A stretch of 64,000 bases of DNA from Siphonodentalium dalli (GCA_032622095.1 CP136066.1:198886816-198950815), one strand, 5' to 3'. Positions 12,194 to 36,785 are shown, numbered from the stretch's first letter. The notes: generated by a model not told the origin, from the sequence alone. Program-made: numbers and translations.

Positions 12194-12906
12194 TAGGGAC
12201 GTGGCTAGAGGTTTCCTCAAATTTCCGGCCAACTGCACCCCCCCCATTGAACCAAACATCAATCTCACATGCAGGTTCGCAGAATTCCATTTGCACCCCC
12301 TTGGAAATATCCAACCTGACACACACTAAGTTTGGAAAATTACCAACTTTTACTGGTTGAAAAATCAAACAATGAGAACAATTCCAACCTATATATGGTG
12401 TCAAATTAATGTCCAACTAATGTTGTGTCATGCATGAAATTTCCAACTGCTGGAAATGTACCAAAGTTTAGTTTAAACATATTTATTTCAAATATTTGTC
12501 AAATTTAGATAACACATGATATATAACACATACATTTGTTTATACATACAATGGGATTGGAGGACAAGTGCTGACTCACTTAAGGGTACCCCCTCTCCCA
12601 TATGTTATTACACTGAAAAAATAAATAACTAGTAGTGGCAAAGCAACATGACTACCAAAACAAGTTGAACATATATACAGATCACCGGTCACCCCCTCTC
12701 CCGAGTTAGTCATACGTTTGTATATCAATTTATTTTAAATCTGGTTGTTTGTTGCGTTTGCTGGCTTGTACGTATCATTATTTGGAACAGTTAGTCAAAA
12801 GAATCCTGATTTTCCTCACGTATGAATTACTGCACAGCTAAGAAAATTGTACCAAAGTTCGGGGGGGGGTCGAGACACACAACCAACCCCTGTCGTCACG
12901 TCCCTG
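12194..12906. mobile_element. hAT-like MITE family GGGAYGTGGCTAGAGG, copy 1
   Basis: The left end TAGGGACGTGGCTAGAGG and the right end (complement of CAGGGACGTGACGACAGGGG) are inverted. The left subterminal block has the family signature CCAACTGCACCCCC, shared with copies at 60340-61485 and 63473-64000. The element sits near the centre of the large palindrome. TSDs are not clear here, unlike the copy at 60340. Confidence 0.7.
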
Positions 12907-14175
12907 TACAACTGACAAGTTTCGTGTGTTCTTCACAACATCTTCGGAATTTGATTCAGGAGACCTAGAGCTGTTAGAAATGCTTGCGCTCATCAATAAA
13001 CACACTTTAACTTGAAAAAAAAGATGCGATTAAGTCGGATTGGCAGCTATTTATGTGCCGTGTATATACACATAGAAGAAAAGCATGACTTTCACAACAA
13101 ACATGAACTTTATAAATATAAGATACAAATGATACTTGTGTCAAATATGATGAGCCATGTTTGACGCTGGGAGAACATTAAACATAGTATCGGAGACCAC
13201 GTGGATTTCAAAATCTGACCTAGAATATGGAATTAGCCACGCTCCCGTAATCGGCTTCGGATTCTGAATCCGGATTCCCACCAAATAACGACTCTGCTGG
13301 CGTTTATTGACCGCCAGATGAATCATCATCGATGTGTCCTCTGGTCCTGTGCTGAGGTGATCCTGAGTGCACAGGGCCACATCTCAAGAGTGTTGACACA
13401 TGTAAACCATGGTTTACCTGGCTTTTATCAGAGTATTTTCACACGGACATGGGCGATAACACTATTGCACAATAACATATTTCACAGCATGGTGTAGCTG
13501 TTTCTGAAAAATTCTGTAGTGAGAATGAAATAATGTTTTGTTCGTTAATCAGTGAAAAACAATTTCACCCGGTGTCATACTCAAAAGTTAACATAATGGG
13601 GCAAGAATATTCCTATAAATAAGTCAGCTAAATCCAGAAGAGTTTAACACCTCGTGTAACCACACTCATATGACTTCCAATATGTTGCTTACAATTTTAA
13701 GGCTTCCAAAAAAAAATAAGTACCCAGGTAGTAACTACCGTGGTAAATTACTTATAATATCCAGGTAAATTACCCTGGTAGAGTTACTATAGCAGAACCC
13801 CCACATACATATATACTTAGTTACATATATACATATATACTAGCTTACATCTCGGTAAAACACCTTGTTGAAATTGGTCCATTTTACTAGAGTAATAATA
13901 CATGCATGGGTGGGTCTGCAACTGTGCGTATAATGTGGTGCCGATTCACTAGCCACATTTTACCAGAGTAATACGCTGATAAAATTACATAATTTTACCT
14001 GTTAGAATCACTACCGAAACTGTATTGAACAGTTTAGCAGAGTGTGTTTTTTAAAATAAGGGGTTATCTTTTTTCAGCTGATTATTCTTACCATATTCTA
14101 TATATAAACTGAAAGGGCAATTTGTACCTCTTCCGTGGAAGACATTCAGGCATGATAATCAGTTGTCCCCAACTC
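12907..14175. other. Right arm of the large palindrome, no gene
   Basis: The arm sequence itself, with TTTACCAGAGTA-type words near 13930-13975 and inverted matches to the left arm as given in the palindrome entry. No coding frame of note. Confidence 0.5.
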
Positions 14176-14179
14176 TGCA

Positions 14180-14640
14180 GGTTACACTGGTGTAAATAGG
14201 GTTCGGAGTGACATCTAGCGGATGCGGGAGGAATATATAGGAGAGAATAAAATAGACACTGGGGCTGACTGGGCCCTGACTGGTCAATAGCCTTGTGTGC
14301 TTTTCACATAAAAAAATCATCACACCTCTTCCCTATGATTTCCCATAGGTAAAATAACCATTGGCACAGGAATTAACCCTTTGTAGTGAAGTTTGAATTT
14401 TTTGGTGTGGTCTAAAATATGACAGTATTTTTTTATGCGGTTCTGACACTAGTTACGAAAACATAAGATTTAAACGCGAATTCCCTGCTAGACAGACATG
14501 ATTTTTTTGTCTAAAAAGTTTCCCAAAATGTAAATTTTTCAGATTTAAAGAAAATTTTGGACCCAACATTTATATTGCCAACACTATACGCTAAAACGTT
14601 AGCACTGAGGCCTAAGGAAAACATTTATACCAGTGTAACC
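14180..14640. mobile_element. MITE family GGTTACACTGG, single copy
   Basis: Ends GGTTACACTGGTGTAAATA and its near-perfect complement (one mismatch), 461 bp. Flanked by TGCA at 14176-14179 and 14641-14644, a 4-bp target duplication. The same MITE is the building block of the 1353-bp tandem array at 46446-52299, which is flanked by a different 4-bp duplication. Two independent sites therefore agree on a 4-bp TSD. No reading frame. Confidence 0.85.
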
Positions 14641-14644
14641 TGCA

Positions 14645-15857
14645 CGAAAGCTCTCGCGCCCCGGAGTCCCCGCCGATGCATTCTTGCCATTGTGTATTAT
14701 ATACAATTATCCAACTATACACTTTGCATACACATAAGCAAGCTCTCTCAGAGAGACAATTGATTCAGTTTAAAGTTTCACGTATTAACTCGGTGCAATT
14801 ATTAGAAAAACACGCCCAGTGCTCGCAACAGTAATAATAACACCCAATTCAAACAAAGGCGCATGTATGTTTATTCTCTATAAATAACCTTAAAATGGAT
14901 ACAGCACTCCACGCGCATAAATACATAATCGTCACGTTGTGAGATACAATTACTTCCAATCGTGTCCCCCGTTTCAACCCTCATGCAGATTTCTTCGCAA
15001 GACTGCACATCTGGAGCTTGTGTGCTTTATATCCATAGTATACACATTGTCAAGGTAAGATATATTTCCTAGTTATTGCATATATTGCATGAATCCGGTA
15101 CATTTTTCCTCCACTGTATAGCATTTTTATAACAGTGTTACAAATGTTACACATGTTACAATTGTTTAGTTAGAGTATAATCCTTATCGTCAGAATTTAG
15201 ACACCTCTTATCTAAACAGAAGGTCATCTGCTGGCTATAATATTAACCCTCATACAACTGTTTTCGCAATGAAATATTTCGATATCCGCGTATCTATAGT
15301 GCTCAATATAACTTCTTTTATTTCTCTACCACATGACATGACGGTGGGGGGGGGGGGGGGGGTTGTTGTGTGGGAAGGTAGCATCTCCTTTCTTGTCAAA
15401 AGGAAAGGGAAAAATGACCAGAGATAATCAAGGCAACGAGAGTATAGGTGCTCTTTATATATATTAACTTATACAGAGATGTAGTGCAGGTTCATAATAT
15501 TTTAACAGGCATGGCTCATCTGAACATTGAATAGTTTTTCGAGTGGGGGATGTCCAGGCCTGGTGAACAATTAACTTCTTCAGAGAAAAAGTTATTTGAG
15601 TCCGGGTTTTTTTTTAGGGGGGGGGGGGGGTGTACAGGCCCGGATACCTCCCCCACACAGCACCTACATGAAAAAACAAATCCCCTTAATGCTTAGTTTG
15701 CTTTATATAGTCATGAAACGTGAAATTAACTTGTTTCAAGAAAAAGTTGTTTCAGTCAAGTTTTGGGAGGGGATCAAGATGTCCAGGCCTTTTTTTCAAG
15801 TGACAAATTTTGTTCACACATTTGATAGTTTTATCTGATATGGCAAAGGTATATATA
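14645..15857. other. Non-coding stretch with poly-G runs
   Basis: No gene recognised. Homopolymer G runs occur at about 15345-15362 and 15617-15631. Short open frames over the G runs are composition artefacts. Confidence 0.5.
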
Positions 15858-15962
15858 TACCTTACTCGTATTTAAATTCGCGCAGTACTATTTTTCGATG
15901 TGTGTGCGAAATTAAAACTGAGCGAAAAATAGTACGACTCTGAATTTAAAATATTACCACAG
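15855..15962. mobile_element. Short palindromic MITE, GCAGTACTATTTTTCG family
   Basis: The left half contains TTACTCGTATTTAAATTCGC and GCAGTACTATTTTTCG. The right half holds the inverse (GCGAAAAATAGTAC then GAATTTAAA). A longer relative with the same ends lies at 59795-60140. No coding content. Confidence 0.65.
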
Positions 15963-16084
15963 AGAAAACAAGAAAGTTATGTTGATGAGATATTTTCGAA
16001 TGTCTGTCGGTCTGTCTGTCTGTATTCTGTAGAAATTCACGCGGGAGACCATCTAGTTGACACCAAAGGGGTCTAACGGAGGAA

Positions 16085-16760
16085 GATAATGGTGCGGGTT
16101 GGAATTTTCTAAAGTGACGCTGTTGGTGTCATGGCCAGAAAACGGGAGGGCAGCAACAATTTTTGTCGTCACATAATTCCACCAAATGTATACAAATGGT
16201 GTGGTTTATCGATTTCAAAAGTGGCGCCGTTCGTGTCAGGGGTGCACGGGAGAGAGAGGGGCACCACAATTGATACCAATATTTTTAGCGTCGATTTCCA
16301 CCAAATTGATACACATTCTTCTCCATGATACGAGGAATCTAATCGTGTGATTTAAAGACGCCAAATTGGTGCCGTTTTGGGCGAAAGATGGGGGGGGGGT
16401 TGGAGCATCAAAATTGATAAAAATAAGTTTAGTTGCCGATTATACCACCACAGTTATCCATACTCAACTTCATGATACCGCGTGTCAAATGAACGTGGTT
16501 TAAAAAGGTCAAAAGTTCGACTCCTGAGTGCGGAGGGGTGGGGCACAAAAGCTGATGCAAATATGTTTGGCAATAATTTCCACCAAATTCATAGACGTTT
16601 TTCTCCAATGATCAGATACAATCATGTGGGTCAAAGATATTTGGCGCCGTACTATTCGGGCCATGCAGGAATGGAGAGAGGAGGATCACTATATAATATT
16701 GATAAGCATGTTTTAGTCGCCGATATCCACCAAAGTTATATATAGTCATCTCAATAATTC
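16085..16760. repeat. Diverged ~165-bp tandem repeat, about four units
   Basis: Each unit contains a version of TTTCCACCAAATTGATACA, then TTCTCCATGATACG, then GTGGCGCCGTT, then a G-rich stretch (GGGAGAGAGAGG or GGGGGGGGGT). Units have drifted well apart. Open frames of 65 and 87 codons here follow the repeat and are not conserved between units. Confidence 0.65.
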
Positions 16761-16851
16761 GTTCTAAAGAAATTTTGGTTTTTCAAATTTCATAACGACG
16801 ACAAATGGTGACCGGATTAAGTCATTTAAAAATTATATCTTCTCACCTGTC

Positions 16852-19800
16852 ATTTCGGCCAATTTGGCCGGTTACTTCATGTGACTTTTTCATCTGACGT
16901 GTGTGTCGGATAATTGATCTGGAGGATTTATGTAAATGTTAGCCCAAACTACATTTCCAAGTAACGATGGTTTTGTTGTTTATTTTGAGGAATAATACCG
17001 GGTCAGATGAATTCAGCCCAAATATGTTAACAGTTGTCGTGTCAAACATTCGGCAGTAGGTTAGCGTTATTTAGTATTTGTGGATGTCCTTTAACATGGG
17101 GAAAATAGACTACTGCGCTTGAACGAGCATGTGAATTTGTCGTTTTTAATGTACAGCAACTTGATAATCAATAACAGAGGCATTCTCTGTCAAATATGGT
17201 CGCTCTATTTACGGTATTAATTGCGGAACTTTCTAAAGTAAACTACGCGTAAACGGATACATACGGTAAATTCTAGAATGTGCCGGAATCGGCCTAATCG
17301 CCCAGGGCCAACTCGCCCAGTCGACGTGTGTCAATTCGGTACCTACTATAACATGTACCCGAGTCCGATACGGAATAAAAGATGTATACGGGTGTTATAT
17401 AGCGTTTGGTCCGTTGTTTCTCAATGAATATTATTGAAATTTGGTGTATATGTCCGGGCTGGGACATGGAATACAACAACGTTTGAATTGTTTTTAAATT
17501 TACAAATTTGTTGATTTTATTCAATTTGTTTTCGTTCTGAAAACACACTATAAAGTGTATATAATATAATAACGAACACGAGACATACATAATTTATAAA
17601 CTGTTAACAAGAGATATCAAATTCAATACATGACAAAGATGACTCAGTGGAGTTTATAAAGTGAACATAAAAACATTGAGGTAAGCATCTTTTTAAGGAA
17701 TGCAACTTTATTTAATGATAATAAACACATAAATTAAAATAACAAACATGAGACATACATGATTTATAAACTGTTAACAAAAGATATCAAACTCAATACA
17801 TGACAAAGATGACTCAGTGAAGTTTATAAAGTGAACATAAAAATATTAAGGTAAGAATCTTTTTACTAAACCGTTTAGCACAGACCACAGTCCACTTCAC
17901 TCATCCGATCATCACCAAACTTCATATTTATCTTGATATTGATCTATCAGATGAGAGCTATCAAATATTTTTTTAATTTCATAGGAAAAAATGGTCGCCA
18001 GCGGCCATATTGCATTTACGTTATATTTTATCGCGTCATGTCGATATCTAGTATTACTTAGAAATTTCACCTTTCCAGATTCATAATTGCTCCATTGACT
18101 GTAACAGATGAAATTATTCCCCTCTTCGGATAGAATGTCACTGAAACTTTATTTTGTCAGACTGTCTGTATAATCACTGATTATATATGGCAATAATCTG
18201 TAATAAGATGTAGCACTATTTTATTTTATATTTACATGCAGTGCTGTTTTTATACATCAATTCTAATCCCCCTAGATCATCATGTGATCGATCATACATC
18301 GCGCGAGGACCTGGTTGAATTAAGGGGGGTTTTATGGATCACTTCTGTCCCCAAGCTAGATTATACTTATGACATTTAATGGCATGTTTCTAACGTGGAG
18401 GGTTAGATATGCTTGAGAAACCACCACTCTTTAATTCACACCAAGTTCTCAGCTGTCATGTTCGGATATTAGAACCCATAGCCATGATATATGGTTTATT
18501 TTGTGTATACTAGTAATATAGTTATTTTCAGTACCTTTATATACCAGTACTGTGTATAACAATGCATATAAATTAATCCATGTATACATGTATATTGATT
18601 CAACGGATTCAGTGGTTTTGTCCATCAGTCTATCAAATTTGCGGGGAAAACATGGCCACAAGCAGTACACCCTGCTAAATTTCGAATTTGAATCAATTGG
18701 CGCACCCTGCAGCCAGCTTTTATTGGAGAACTTTTTCTTATGTGGATATTTTGGGTCACCGCTAGATGTGAGCCATATTTTGTTCTCAAACTGTCCTTGT
18801 GAAGACATCACTGCCAGCGGTGATCTTCAATTTTACTATTTTTATGGCTAAATAATTTGGTTGATCCTACAGACGACACCCCTTGTCCGATCGTCATCAG
18901 ATTCCACAATTATCTTCTGGATAACCAGGGTGAGAGTAATCTAATTTTCCCGAATTTCGTTAAAAAACATTACCACAGGCAGCAATTTGGTATCTTACTC
19001 TTTGATCCTCTTTTGCATGACTGAATTGTTTAGCAACTGTACAGACATATCCCTCATCTGGTTTTTATATACATGTATATCTCTTCATGCGGATAGCCAG
19101 TATTACGTAGGTACTCCAACTTTCTGCATTCCTGTCATCATTTGAAATATAAATATTTACCTGATACATGCACCCTTCAAAATTTGTTTCGTCGTATCTA
19201 TTTTAATGACCCGTATGGTAATATTGATACAGATATATTTGTCAAACATTTCTTTGTACAATATACAGGTATTTAGTTTGTAACTAAATCTAGAAATATA
19301 TAATAGTAGCTCGTGGACCCCACTTCGTCCGGGATGTTCCCCTCTGATTTTCGGAGAAATGCGCGATTTAACCTTGAATTGACTATTTTAAAGGTGAAGG
19401 TCATGTCGGGGTCACGATTTGACCCGTCCAAAACACTCCCCGGACAAAAGTCACGACAAAAGTACCCGTCGAAATCCGCCCGGCTTTATACCCGATTTGA
19501 CCTTGAATTGACAATTTTGAATGTCAAGATCAGGTCATGGTCATGATTTGACCCACCCGAAACACTCCTGGGACAAAAGTAACAGTAGGTATCAAATTTC
19601 GTTGAAATACTTCCGTTTTACCAGATTTGACCTTGAATAGATCTTTTTGAATGTCAAAGTCAGGTCGGGATCAAGATTTGACCCGTCCAAAATACTCCCT
19701 GAAATAATTACCCCTAGGTATCAAATTTCGTCAAATCTGTCCGGCAGTTTTCCCGGCCATAGCTAACAGACAAACAGACAGACAAATGTCCAAAATATAT

Positions 19801-20256
19801 ATTAAACTAGCTGATGTACTCGACTTCGTTCGGGCTAGTTAGGGATTTTTTTTGTGATCGGCTCCATCTGGACAGTACCCAGTATATACAGCGTTTGGCC
19901 AAACTATTGTTCAATTGGTCCAGAAACATGCCTATATCAGCACGTTCGAGAACATGGTCCCACGTGAAATTGGACCCGTCCATATTGCTCCCGGGATCGA
20001 AGTAGTCCTACACACAAATTTTTAGTCGGATCGGTCAAGGTCCAGAAACATGCCTATGAGCGAGGTCAAGTTGACACGTTAAATACCAAATTCGAGCAGT
20101 GTTAGAGTCTATAACACATACACACATGCATTCACGCATACACACATACATACATACATACAGACAGGTGTTTCAAAATGTATAATCGATAAATACAACA
20201 ATTCTATGGTAGATAGTTCACGGCCGACCTGATGCATGCATCTTAGTTTTCTTGTA
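16852..20256 (+). repeat. Long inverted repeat, left arm (3.4 kb)
   Basis: An inverted copy of 40907-44184 from the outer end (TTTCGGCCAATTTGGCCGG) to the inner end (CATCTTAGTTTTCTTGTA). Identity looks roughly 90 percent or better by eye, with small indels. Inside it are a direct duplication of about 120 bp (17573-17695 and 17742-17865, containing GACAAAGATGACTCAGTG) and the degenerate GTCAAGGTCA tandem block at 19310-19790. A 120-codon frame (18449-18811, minus) is open in both arms, but the two versions differ mostly by amino-acid replacements, which argues against a protein. Identity of the repeat is unknown. Confidence 0.8.
19310..19790. repeat. GTCAAGGTCA-type tandem block, copy 1
   Basis: Three to four diverged units of about 120-135 bp. 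Each has TTTGACCTTGAATTGAC, then AGGTCA/GGTCACGATTTGACCC, then GTCCAAAACACTCCC and GACAAAAGTAC. Inverse-orientation copies are at 33100-33620 and, in the other inverted-repeat arm, at 41240-41630. Non-coding. Confidence 0.8.
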
Positions 20257-20968
20257 TTTATATGGGGACGGGAATCGGGGCATTCATATATAGTGAGCTA
20301 GCAAACAGATATATATAGAAGAAAGCATTGAAAGTTTATATTTCATTCTATTTAAGCGATACACATATTCTTGAAAAATGAGGGACCTTGAATCGTTAGA
20401 GGATGGCATGTGAGAATGGCTCATGTATTATAACACAATCGAGTCTGTCCCATTCAAGATATAATCCACACAAAGATACAATTTGTCAGTGGAGATGGAA
20501 TGTGTGGAAGGCCTGTTCAAAAATAGTGGTCACAGTGTGCAGTCAAATATAGTTTTACTGAGATAAAAGAAATTATACAGTCAGTAGCACATGACTTTTC
20601 AGGATCATCCAATACTGACATCTGGCAAGAGTACATCTGCCCGACAAAAATATTTCTTTCATCGTTTTTGAACAGATTCATAGCCTAATATACATGTAAA
20701 CTTGAAATATCACTCCGTGTCGGGAAGTATAGCATCTGGACATTTCTTTAAAACATCTGTATCTTGGTAATATGGGCTAACCAGGTGTCCTGGAAATCTT
20801 AGTCTAACGCACTGAATTGATTTATACATTTCTGTGTAAACCCCAATTGTTGTCTTTTTATGTTTGCAAACTGATTTGTTTATGATGTTCGTGTTTTGAT
20901 CCAAACAAAACATATTTAAACAAAACGCACAAAACAAACGTCAATTCCAACCAGATCGACTGTACGAT
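20257..20968. other. No gene or repeat recognised
   Basis: AT-rich sequence between the inverted-repeat arm and the piggyBac-like MITE. A 75-codon minus frame at 20710-20937 has no recognisable motif. Confidence 0.45.
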
Positions 20969-20972
20969 TTAA

Positions 20973-21426
20973 CCCTTTACCCAACAGAACGGCCCTGTGC
21001 CAATGCATTCTCTTATATATGCGAGTCGACCATAGGTCGCCTCGCATATATAAGAGAATGCATTGGGTTAACATATTAAAAATGATAAAATTGTCAAAGA
21101 ATGTAGAAAAATATTATAAAAATTGTTAAAAAATGTAAGAACAAATTATAAAATTGTTAAAGAATGTAAGAAAAAATGGTAAAAAGTGTTAAAAAAAGAA
21201 TTTTTTAGGCCAATGCATTCTCTTATATATGCGAGGCGACCTATGGTCGACTCGCATATATAAGAGAATGCATTGGCACAGGGCATAACTGTAACCATCA
21301 CAATGTGGTCAATGAACCGGTTCCAATGATATCCATATTTGTATGGTGTTATTGAGACAGACCGAAGATATTTTAGGCTGTTGAAGCTTTATTTGCGCGT
21401 TTTTGGCCGGTTTGTTGGGTAAAGGG
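20973..21426. mobile_element. piggyBac-like MITE with TTAA duplication
   Basis: Flanked by TTAA on both sides (20969-20972 and 21427-21430). Terminal inverted repeats are CCCTTTACCCAACA and its complement. TTAA target sites and CCC-starting TIRs are the piggyBac pattern. No transposase. The interior is largely occupied by the palindromic element at 20992-21284. Confidence 0.8.
20992..21284. mobile_element. Palindromic element CCAATGCATTCTCTTATATA, copy 1 (complete)
   Basis: The termini GCCCTGTGCC and GGCACAGGGC are inverted, and each end is itself a hairpin. 21000-21025 pairs perfectly with 21041-21066, and 21210-21235 with 21251-21276, each over 26 bp with a 15-nt loop containing CGACCATAGGTCG-type sequence. 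The AT-rich middle carries repeats of AAAATTGTTAAAGAATGTAA. Other copies are at 37401-37581, 54585-54660 and 55113-55186. Confidence 0.85.
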
Positions 21427-21534
21427 TTAACAAAAATTATAATCTCTTTATTGGTGGGACGAATTAATCGCGATAAACAAAATGCTAATCACTATGGGGC
21501 GCCATCCCTGCAAATATTTGTTTTCGGAGATATC

Positions 21535-22504
21535 CAGTGTTCGCGCTGGACCGAAAAAAACTTTAGCCAAAAGTTTAGCCAAATGAAAATTTTATTAGCC
21601 AAATGAAAAAAACTTTAGCCAAATGTTTTTTGGCCAAATTAAAAAAAACTATGGCCAAATTAAATCATCGTTTTCTGGTCGGTTCACAATTAATGACTAA
21701 ACCGTCAAATCTAACAGACACAGGTAAAATACACATTAATTTAACTAATTTTGATGAACTAGAAATATTTTTATATATATCATTTATTAAAAAAATATTA
21801 ATCTTTATGTGAAAGAGTGATTTGGGGGGGGGGGGGGGGGTGACCCGGGATTGTCCTTCTTAATGTCATTATGTTTTTGTTTTATAACAATATCTTTTAA
21901 TTGATTAAATCATGAAATATTAATTATCCTTGCGAAAATATCTAAGTGACATCTGGAAACTAATAACTTAATATTGTTACGCCATTATCAAATTACAATC
22001 TGTCATAAAAGCATGCATATTATTTTGAATGTATCGGTTTTGACAAATAGCCACAAAATATCTGTCGTGATTCACATTTGGCTGATTAAGCTATTGTCTT
22101 ACACTTGGTGCTCATAAACCTTGACCGTCATAAATACAATGTCATCATAAACATGCATTGTGCAAGAGCCCCGTGAGTGACCAGACAGACAATGGGGGAT
22201 TAGCGGATTAAATTTAAAATAAAGACCTTTGCTGTTTCGTGCAGAGTGACGGGTTTCCATTTGTACTGTCCGCGATCGGGTTTCCCTTTGTAGAGTCGGC
22301 AATATATTCCCACTTACGATGTTTTCGGACTAGATCGTTCACATCACAGAATTGAAAACCCACTTGCCAAAAATTCATGCTTTCATTCTCCATTTGGGGT
22401 AAATAAAAAGTTTAGCCAAAAGTTTAGCCAAATGAAATTTTTATTAGCCAAATTCGAAAAAGATTAGCCATTGGCTAATTTGGCTACCGACAGCGCGAAC
22501 ACTG
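21535..22504. mobile_element. hAT-like MITE CAGTGTTCGCGCTG
   Basis: 970 bp with perfect 14-bp terminal inverted repeats CAGTGTTCGCGCTG / CAGCGCGAACACTG and a perfect 8-bp target duplication GAGATATC (21527-21534 and 22505-22512). Subterminal repeats of TTTAGCCAAA / TTATTAGCCAAATG occur at both ends. CAGTG termini with an 8-bp TSD are typical of hAT. A poly-G run lies at about 21825-21840. No transposase frame. Confidence 0.9.
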
Positions 22505-22932
22505 GAGATATCTCCTCGTAATTCGGAGATATCTCCTCGGAAAACCGCGGCCATGAAATATTAATGATTTCTCCACAGTACATATACGTGTTTTTCATTT
22601 TTTCGAAATACATCCAAGCAGATATCTGCTCGGAATATGGAGATATCTCCTTGAAATATTTTTCAAGCAGATATCTCCATAATCCGAGCAGATATCTGCT
22701 TGGATCCAAGGAGATATCTCCTTGAACATATTTCAAGGAGATATCTCCATAATGCAAGCAGATATCTGCTCGCATTATGGAGATATCTCCTCGGTTTCAA
22801 GGAGATATCTCCTTGAAAATATTTCCGAGGAGATATCTCCATATTCCAAGCAGATATCTCCTTGAAACCGAGGAGACATCTCCATAATGCGAGCAGATAT
22901 CTGCTTGGATCCAAGGAGATATATCCGAAAAC
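22505..22932. repeat. Array of sixteen 12-bp palindromes (GGAGATATCTCC / GCAGATATCTGC)
   Basis: I count sixteen 12-mers of the form GSAGATATCTSC (a few with one or two changes, such as GGAGACATCTCC), mostly about 20-30 bp apart. Spacers alternate between short self-complementary links such as TTGAAATATTTTTCAAG and CATAATGCGAG / CTCGCATTATG, so adjacent palindromes can also pair with each other. GATATC is the fixed core. Non-coding. Confidence 0.9.
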
Positions 22933-22956
22933 GAATATTTGCAGGGATGGTGCCCC

Positions 22957-23625
22957 ACAAATCACTCCAACACGGTGAGACACTACTTATAGTCGATGTA
23001 TATAAATGACGTTTGAGCCATTTGAGCTAGAGTATTCTCACCAAATATCCACACCAGATAATAACCCTTCCCTTAATTTTGTAACTTATTTTAAGGAAAA
23101 TGAACATAAGAAAAATTTACATTTGGTTCAAATAGGGGGAGAGATATGAGATTTAACACTTCCACACCCACCATGTCTATGCTATGAATTCATATTTGGT
23201 ACTTGTATATAGATTCCTATAGTACATGTAATAATTTTGATATATACCGGTATTATCAGTAAGGTTTTGATTAATTTCCAACAGCTGGAGATCTTGAAGT
23301 ACCAGTTGTAATTTAGTTTGGTCAAGTTGGGAGGTAATGGGCAATGATATATCGGGGAGGGGAGGGGTCTCGTAACCCCTCGTTACCAATGAAACAAACG
23401 TTATTTAATATTCAGCTGTTCAAAAATATATCATATCATCTAAAAGTTTCGGCAACGATGAAAATAGATTGAATCAATGCAACTGAACAAAACGATATCA
23501 TTCAGTAACCTTTATACCAGTCCTGCCTGCACACAGCATTTTTTCTGTGATTCCCTTCCTCCGAACCAACCGAACTTTTACTAATCATTATTATTCGATT
23601 TGTTTCAGCCTTGACATTATCCCTA
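22957..23625. other. No gene or repeat recognised
   Basis: AT-rich sequence upstream of the sulfotransferase gene. Any promoter or 5' untranslated exon of that gene could lie here, but no TATA or initiator signal can be singled out. Confidence 0.4.
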
Positions 23626-23775
23626 TCTCTTGATTGAACTAGTGGCGTGAAATAATTCTTTCGAGACAGGGACTATTTTGTAAAACACTCGAGCGCAATG
23701 CGCTCCCGCGTCTGCGTGTACAACGTCCCTGCCTCTCATGAACTATTTCACGTCACCAGTTTAATCAAATGATTA
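23626..23775. mobile_element. Small foldback repeat
   Basis: The left arm TTGATTGAACTAGTGGCGTG with AATAATTC and CAGGGAC is inverted at the right as GTCCCTG, GAACTATT and CACGTCACCAGTTTAATCAA. Total about 150 bp. It lies 60 bp upstream of the first sulfotransferase coding exon. Confidence 0.65.
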
Positions 23776-23835
23776 TTCTCTATATATTTACCCACTGAGC
23801 CACTGGGTCCCGTTATATATAATTCCAGGAAAACT

Positions 23836-36480
<12,645 letters not shown>

Positions 36481-36785
36481 CAATGAACGATTCCAGACGT
36501 TGGACTACTAGATAATTGACCAATTGTATGGCTGCATTGACAATTGTATGTGTTACATGTACCACAGTAGCGATGATATAATAGGTGCTCTGCCTTACTG
36601 TTGGGTCAGTATGCTGACTATTGTTTACCATATAGCTACTATGGTGTAGTTAAGGGGGAGATGCATATTTTGCATAAATGCAACCAACATTTCAAGAGAG
36701 TTTCAACCACTCATAATCATAATGTTGAGTTAGATTTTAATTGCATAATATAGCATCATACGTACCCCCATATATTATGATGAAG

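Larger units (their letters stand above)
6045..14077. repeat. Giant imperfect palindrome (nested foldback element)
   Basis: The outer ends are inverted copies: AAAAAACACACTCTGG near 6057-6073, and its complement near 14037-14054. Matching inverted segments recur inward. Examples: 6155-6190 with 13940-13975; 9215-9345 with 13735-13885; 9370-9640 with 13415-13700; 11225-11310 with 13225-13300. Spacing is uneven because the left arm carries later insertions (6195-8515, 8625-9113, 9720-10860). Both arms are studded with CTGGTAAA / TTTACCAGAG motifs. No gene was recognised. A foldback or long-TIR DNA transposon is the simplest reading. Confidence 0.7.
21494..22956. mobile_element. Palindrome-array element, outer limits
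   Basis: Inverted ends share CCATCCCTGCAAATATTTG followed by TTTTCGGAGATATC-type sequence (left 21501-21535; right the complement near 22915-22950). The interior is the sixteen-fold palindrome array. A hAT-like MITE (21535-22504) has landed inside the first palindrome. Open frames here (such as repeated GDISL / EISP peptides) are translations of the palindromes. Confidence 0.7.

Noticed and set aside
12138-12416. Pair of overlapping frames on both strands (71 and 92 codons)
   Set aside because: They overlap the left end of a hAT-like MITE and follow its composition.
18449-18811. A 120-codon minus-strand frame also open in the inverted copy (42241-42603)
   Set aside because: The two translations differ at about eleven positions, nearly all replacements, with no motif, and overlapping frames exist on the other strand. 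This fits neutral drift of a repeat. A dN/dS well below 1 across more copies would reopen it.
22505-22932. CRISPR-like regular array of palindromic repeats
   Set aside because: The repeats are only 12 bp, the spacers are repetitive and self-complementary rather than unique, and the context is a eukaryotic mobile element.
22464-22983. Overlapping frames with repeated GDISLDPSRYLL / EISP peptides
   Set aside because: Translations of the 12-bp palindrome array. Several frames on the same strand are open at once because the repeat lacks stops.
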